Source of the DNA: an uncultured Collinsella sp.
Lineage (GTDB): Bacteria; Actinomycetota; Coriobacteriia; Coriobacteriales; Coriobacteriaceae
Assembly: GCA_938023705.1 (NCBI GenBank)
Contig: CALJDJ010000055.1
Span: 1 to 16,698 of the forward strand
Length of the DNA: 16,698 nt
Direction: 5' to 3'
Positions 15,036 through 16,698 of this stretch are shown one piece after another (positions within the stretch are counted from its first letter, which is position 1; every line of letters starts with the position of its first letter). Under the pieces are notes generated by a model. The model saw only the letters and a program-made list of their open reading frames with translations, had not been told where the DNA came from and searched no databases. The translations under genes were made by a program, and so were the position numbers.

Positions 15036-15101
15036 TCGCCAAAACGAATAGTTTTTTGTTTTGGCGAACAGACGAAACTATTCGTTCTGGCGAATAGTTT
15101 T
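15036..15101. repeat. Overlapping inverted repeats with three CGAATAGTTT copies
   Basis: Two perfect stems share bases. TCGCCAAAAC (15036-15045) pairs with GTTTTGGCGA (15058-15067), and ACGAATAGTTT (15044-15054) pairs with AAACTATTCGT (15075-15085). The core CGAATAGTTTT occurs at 15045-15055 and 15091-15101, and inverted with one change at 15074-15084. The two stems cannot form together in one strand. The cluster lies in the gap before tRNA-Thr; an operator cluster or remnant repeat is possible. Confidence 0.6.
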
Positions 15102-15126
15102 GAGATGTGGTCGGTCGAAGGGCCTG

Positions 15127-15155
15127 TTGCGCCCCATCCTCAATTCCTTTATCCT
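15127..15155 (+). promoter_or_regulatory. Possible promoter of tRNA-Thr(UGU)
   Basis: TTGCGC (15127-15132) and TATCCT (15150-15155) are separated by 17 bp, each matching several consensus positions. They would start a transcript about 24 bases before the tRNA. The region is also spanned by a GCCTGTT/AACAGGC inverted repeat (15122-15128 and 15157-15163). Confidence 0.4.
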
Positions 15156-15185
15156 TAACAGGCTTCGCGCGAAAGCGCCAAGTGT

Positions 15186-15260
15186 GCCAGTGTGGCGCAA
15201 CGGTAGCGCAACTGATTTGTAATCAGTGGGTTGCGGGTTCGATTCCTGTCACTGGCTCCA
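15186..15260 (+). tRNA. tRNA-Thr (anticodon UGU)
   Basis: The full cloverleaf is visible. Acceptor GCCAGTG pairs with CACTGGC, and discriminator U and encoded CCA (15258-15260) follow. The anticodon stem ACTGA/TCAGT encloses the loop TTTGTAA with anticodon TGT (15218-15220), and the T-loop is TTCGATT. It reads ACA codons. It is a single transcription unit with its own terminator. Confidence 0.95.
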
Positions 15261-15269
15261 TGAGAGTTT

Positions 15270-15310
15270 CGGGCTCTGTTCCCTTGTGGGACAGGGCCCG
15301 TTTCTATTTA
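15270..15310 (+). terminator. Terminator after tRNA-Thr(UGU)
   Basis: CGGGCTCTGTTCC (15270-15282) pairs with GGGACAGGGCCCG (15288-15300), including two G-U wobbles, over a five-base loop. TTTCTATTTAT follows. It starts ten bases after the tRNA CCA end. Confidence 0.88.
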
Positions 15311-15354
15311 TGTTGACATGTCAGCGGGTTTGACTCCCACCAAGCTTCAGGTTT

Positions 15355-15571
15355 GTCTCGATCTATAACACGGGCGGGCTGAAAACCCTCCTTATAGTTA
15401 CAGATCGAGACATTGCCAAGGGACGGCCGATAACATCTCGATCTGTAACACGAAGAAGCTGAAAACCGTTCTTACTGTTACAGAATGAGACGTAAGCGGA
15501 GGTCTCTGCGTAATATCTCGACCTGTAACAGATAGGGGAGAAAATGTTCTCTATATGTTACAGATCGAGAC
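15355..15571. repeat. Array of three 57-bp hairpin units with an 80-bp period
   Basis: Units at 15355-15411, 15435-15491 and 15515-15571 each have a left arm like TCTCGATCTGTAACA and its inverse, TGTTACAGATCGAGA, with at most two mismatches. Starts and ends recur at exactly 80 bp. The two 23-nt spacers are unrelated in sequence. Inside each unit a second stem differs in sequence but still pairs: GGGCGGG/CCCTCCT, AAGAA/TTCTT, ATAGGGGA/TTCTCTAT. A GAAAA loop is kept in all three. I know of no named element with this form. Confidence 0.85.
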
Positions 15572-15603
15572 AAAAGCCGTGTCGAGCTCGGCTGCCCCCC
15601 CCT

Positions 15604-15747
15604 GAGCGTGGATTATCGAACGTACGAGCGTGGAAAATCTCCCGCTTAGTGAATGATCGTGGATAATCTGCCACTTTGGCCTTGGGGGCACGCCAATAGT
15701 GGGAGATTGTCTACGCTCGATTTCAAACGGAAGAAAATCCCCGCTCG
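15604..15747. repeat. Composite inverted-repeat element, copy 2, with extra half-motifs
   Basis: Half-motifs related to GAGCGTGGATAATCTCCC occur at 15604-15618, 15625-15643 and 15655-15676, and inverted at 15698-15719 and 15734-15747. The third and fourth form an imperfect hairpin that can be extended by TTGGC/GCCAAT. The closing AAAATCCCCGCTCG lies 14 nt after the hairpin, matching the 15-nt spacing of the copy at 1880-1970. Confidence 0.75.
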
Positions 15748-15771
15748 AATCTGCCGCGGAAGCCCGATCTC

Positions 15772-15960
15772 GACCTATATATAGGTGCAAATAGGCTGTT
15801 ATCGAAGTTCGATCCTGAAGGTGTACTCCACTACACCAAAGTGTTACCTTGGGAAACGTCACCGCTGTATCCAAAACCACCGTCCTTCACATCCAAACTC
15901 AACAAAACCGCAGGTCACGGCTATATAGATACGCCCGGAACCGTGTATCTAGAGGTTTTC
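15772..15960. other. Gene-free stretch with several small palindromes
   Basis: I see no credible protein gene here. The stretch holds a perfect 14-bp palindrome ACCTATATATAGGT (15773-15786), ATCGAAgTTCGAT (15801-15813), GGTGTA/TACACC (15820-15825 with 15832-15837), and TAGATAC/GTATCTA (15926-15932 with 15945-15951). The last lies just upstream of the tRNA operon promoter and could affect it. Confidence 0.5.
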
Positions 15961-15961
15961 G

Positions 15962-15991
15962 TTGACAGCCCCCAAGGTTGCATCGTATTAT
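15962..15991 (+). promoter_or_regulatory. Strong sigma-70-type promoter of the tRNA-Tyr-Thr-Met-tuf unit
   Basis: A perfect -35 TTGACA (15962-15967) and a -10 TATTAT (15986-15991) are separated by 18 bp. Transcription should start near 15998, about 55 bases before tRNA-Tyr. Near-consensus hexamers fit the high output expected for tRNAs and EF-Tu. Confidence 0.88.
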
Positions 15992-16053
15992 CTTTTTCGT
16001 TCGCGGGGGCGGCGGTCCAAAAGACCAAAGGACCTGCGGATACTTGAACGATT

Positions 16054-16135
16054 GGGAGTTTGCCCGAGTGGTTAATGGGGACGGGCTGTAAACCCGTTGG
16101 CTCTGCCTACATAGGTTCGAATCCTATAGCTCCCA
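16054..16135 (+). tRNA. tRNA-Tyr (anticodon GUA)
   Basis: This is a class II tRNA. Acceptor GGGAGTT pairs with AGCTCCC with one wobble, and discriminator A35 (16135) follows. The anticodon stem ACGGG/CCCGT encloses CTGTAAA with anticodon GTA (16088-16090). The long variable arm (about 16098-16110) and T-loop TTCGAAT fit tRNA-Tyr. The CCA end is not encoded: CCC follows the discriminator. Confidence 0.95.
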
Positions 16136-16145
16136 CCCGTCAAGT

Positions 16146-16221
16146 GCCTGTATAGCTCAGTCGGTAGAGCACTTCGTTGGTAACGAAGAGGTCACCAGTT
16201 CAAGTCTGGTTGCAGGCTCCA
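16146..16221 (+). tRNA. tRNA-Thr (anticodon GGU)
   Basis: Acceptor GCCTGTA pairs with TGCAGGC with one wobble, followed by discriminator U and encoded CCA (16219-16221). The anticodon stem CTTCG/CGAAG encloses TTGGTAA with anticodon GGT (16179-16181), and the T-loop is TTCAAGT. It reads ACC and ACU codons and complements the UGU isoacceptor at 15186. It starts 10 bases after tRNA-Tyr. Confidence 0.95.
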
Positions 16222-16224
16222 TCC

Positions 16225-16301
16225 GGCGGTGTAGCTCAGTTGGTTAGAGCACACGGTTCATACCCGTGGCGTCACTGGTTCGAATCCAGTCACCGCTACC
16301 A
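16225..16301 (+). tRNA. tRNA-Met (anticodon CAU), probably elongator
   Basis: Acceptor GGCGGTG pairs with CACCGCT (first pair G-U), discriminator A, and encoded CCA ends at 16301. The anticodon stem CACGG/CCGTG encloses TTCATAC with CAT at 16259-16261. The initiator hallmarks (mismatch at 1-72, three G-C pairs next to the loop) are missing, so elongator Met is favoured. A lysidine-modified tRNA-Ile cannot be excluded by eye. Confidence 0.9.
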
Positions 16302-16311
16302 TAGGTAACAC

Positions 16312-16344
16312 GGTGGCTTCTCAATAGTATGTTGAGAGGCCACT
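16312..16344 (+). promoter_or_regulatory. Stem-loop between tRNA-Met and tuf
   Basis: GTGGCTTCTCAA (16313-16324) pairs with TTGAGAGGCCAC (16332-16343) with one G-U wobble over seven bases. No T-run follows, so it is probably an RNA processing site or stability element separating tRNA from tuf mRNA, and not a terminator. Confidence 0.5.
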
Positions 16345-16345
16345 A

Positions 16346-16354
16346 TGGTATAAA
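16346..16354 (+). promoter_or_regulatory. Possible internal tuf promoter (extended -10)
   Basis: TGGTATAAA is a good extended -10 pattern. Initiation near 16361 would give a leader of about 37 bases starting with the small hairpin GTCCC/GGGAC (16361-16365 with 16371-16375). No -35 is visible. It would give tuf expression independent of the tRNA promoter. Confidence 0.45.
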
Positions 16355-16397
16355 GGCATAGTCCCGTCCGGGGACGACCTGTTAAGAGGAGGGCTTT

Positions 16398-16698
16398 ATG
16401 GCCAAAGAGAAGTTTGAGCGCACTAAGCCGCATGTTAACATCGGCACCATTGGTCACGTCGACCACGGCAAGACCACGCTGACCGCTGCCATCACCAAGG
16501 TTCTCTCCGAGACCGAGGGCTGCAAGGCTGACTTCACTGCGTTCGAGAACATCGACAAGGCTCCCGAGGAGCGCGAGCGCGGCATTACGATCTCCGTCTC
16601 CCACGTCGAGTACGAGACCGCTTCCCGTCACTACGCTCACGTTGACTGCCCGGGCCACGCTGACTACATCAAGAACATGATCACCGGCGCTGCTCAGA
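16398..16698 (+). CDS. tuf: Translation elongation factor Tu (5' part only)
   Basis: The first 100 codons of EF-Tu are present and the gene runs off the right edge. EF-Tu is the GTPase that delivers aminoacyl-tRNA to the ribosome. The P-loop GHVDHGKT (19-26), the switch region with RGITISVSHVEY, and the DCPGHADYIKNMITGAAQ block after the third GTPase motif are all typical. A strong AGAGGAGGG (16385-16393) precedes ATG. The gene follows three tRNAs and is probably co-transcribed with them, which is a familiar arrangement in bacteria. Confidence 0.98.
   Translation, partial: MAKEKFERTKPHVNIGTIGHVDHGKTTLTAAITKVLSETEGCKADFTAFENIDKAPEERERGITISVSHVEYETASRHYAHVDCPGHADYIKNMITGAAQ

Noticed and set aside
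15355..15571. CRISPR array
   Set aside because: Period and spacers look CRISPR-like at first, but units are 57-bp hairpins with diverged interiors, only three exist, spacers are 23 nt, and no cas gene is nearby.
15551..15880. 109-residue minus-strand frame in the repeat region
   Set aside because: It is built from the hairpin array and composite repeats and has no ribosome site.
15841..16047. 68-residue plus-strand frame before tRNA-Tyr
   Set aside because: It runs across the tRNA operon promoter (15962-15991) and has no convincing ribosome site or similarity.

Overview
The window looks like chromosome from a high-GC actinobacterium of the class Coriobacteriia, probably Collinsella or a close relative. 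That assignment is inferred from protein style, GC-rich third codon positions, a TTG start on disA, and the gene set; it was not tested by a search. The conserved backbone follows the order clpC - disA - ispD - ispF - cysS - rlmB - NYN/YacP RNase - tRNAs - tuf. It resembles the clpC-to-tuf region of Bacillus and relatives, but pepD, a hipBA module and mntP sit between clpC and disA, and no mrnC lies between cysS and rlmB.

Layout. Positions 1-276 hold the terminator of an upstream gene and a short tandem REP-like repeat. A ThrE-type amino-acid exporter (277-1845) follows. Next comes an intergenic region with a perfect 20-bp inverted repeat, then clpC (2144-4786) and the M20-family dipeptidase pepD (5001-6458). 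On the minus strand lie hipA, hipB and mntP (6584-9065). hipB has a clear palindromic operator, and mntP has a yybP-ykoY manganese riboswitch with its own terminator. disA, ispD, ispF and cysS (9424-13173) form a tightly packed plus-strand operon with TAATG coupling, an 11-nt overlap and a 3-nt gap. rlmB and the YacP-like RNase (13360-14961) form a second pair.

The right end is an RNA-gene region. It has tRNA-Thr(UGU) with its own terminator, then about 790 bp without a convincing protein gene, filled with repeats. A strong promoter (TTGACA, 18 bp, TATTAT) then leads into tRNA-Tyr(GUA), tRNA-Thr(GGU), tRNA-Met(CAU) and the start of tuf, which runs off the window.

Most protein genes are housekeeping: proteolysis, peptide breakdown, c-di-AMP synthesis, isoprenoid precursors, cysteinyl-tRNA synthesis, rRNA methylation and RNA decay. 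The accessory parts are hipBA and the non-coding repeats. The most notable observation is an array of three 57-bp hairpins at an exact 80-bp period (15355-15571). Their outer arms are conserved, while the inner stems differ in sequence yet still pair. Beside it is a second repeat family (15604-15747) that recurs with the same architecture upstream of clpC (1880-1970).
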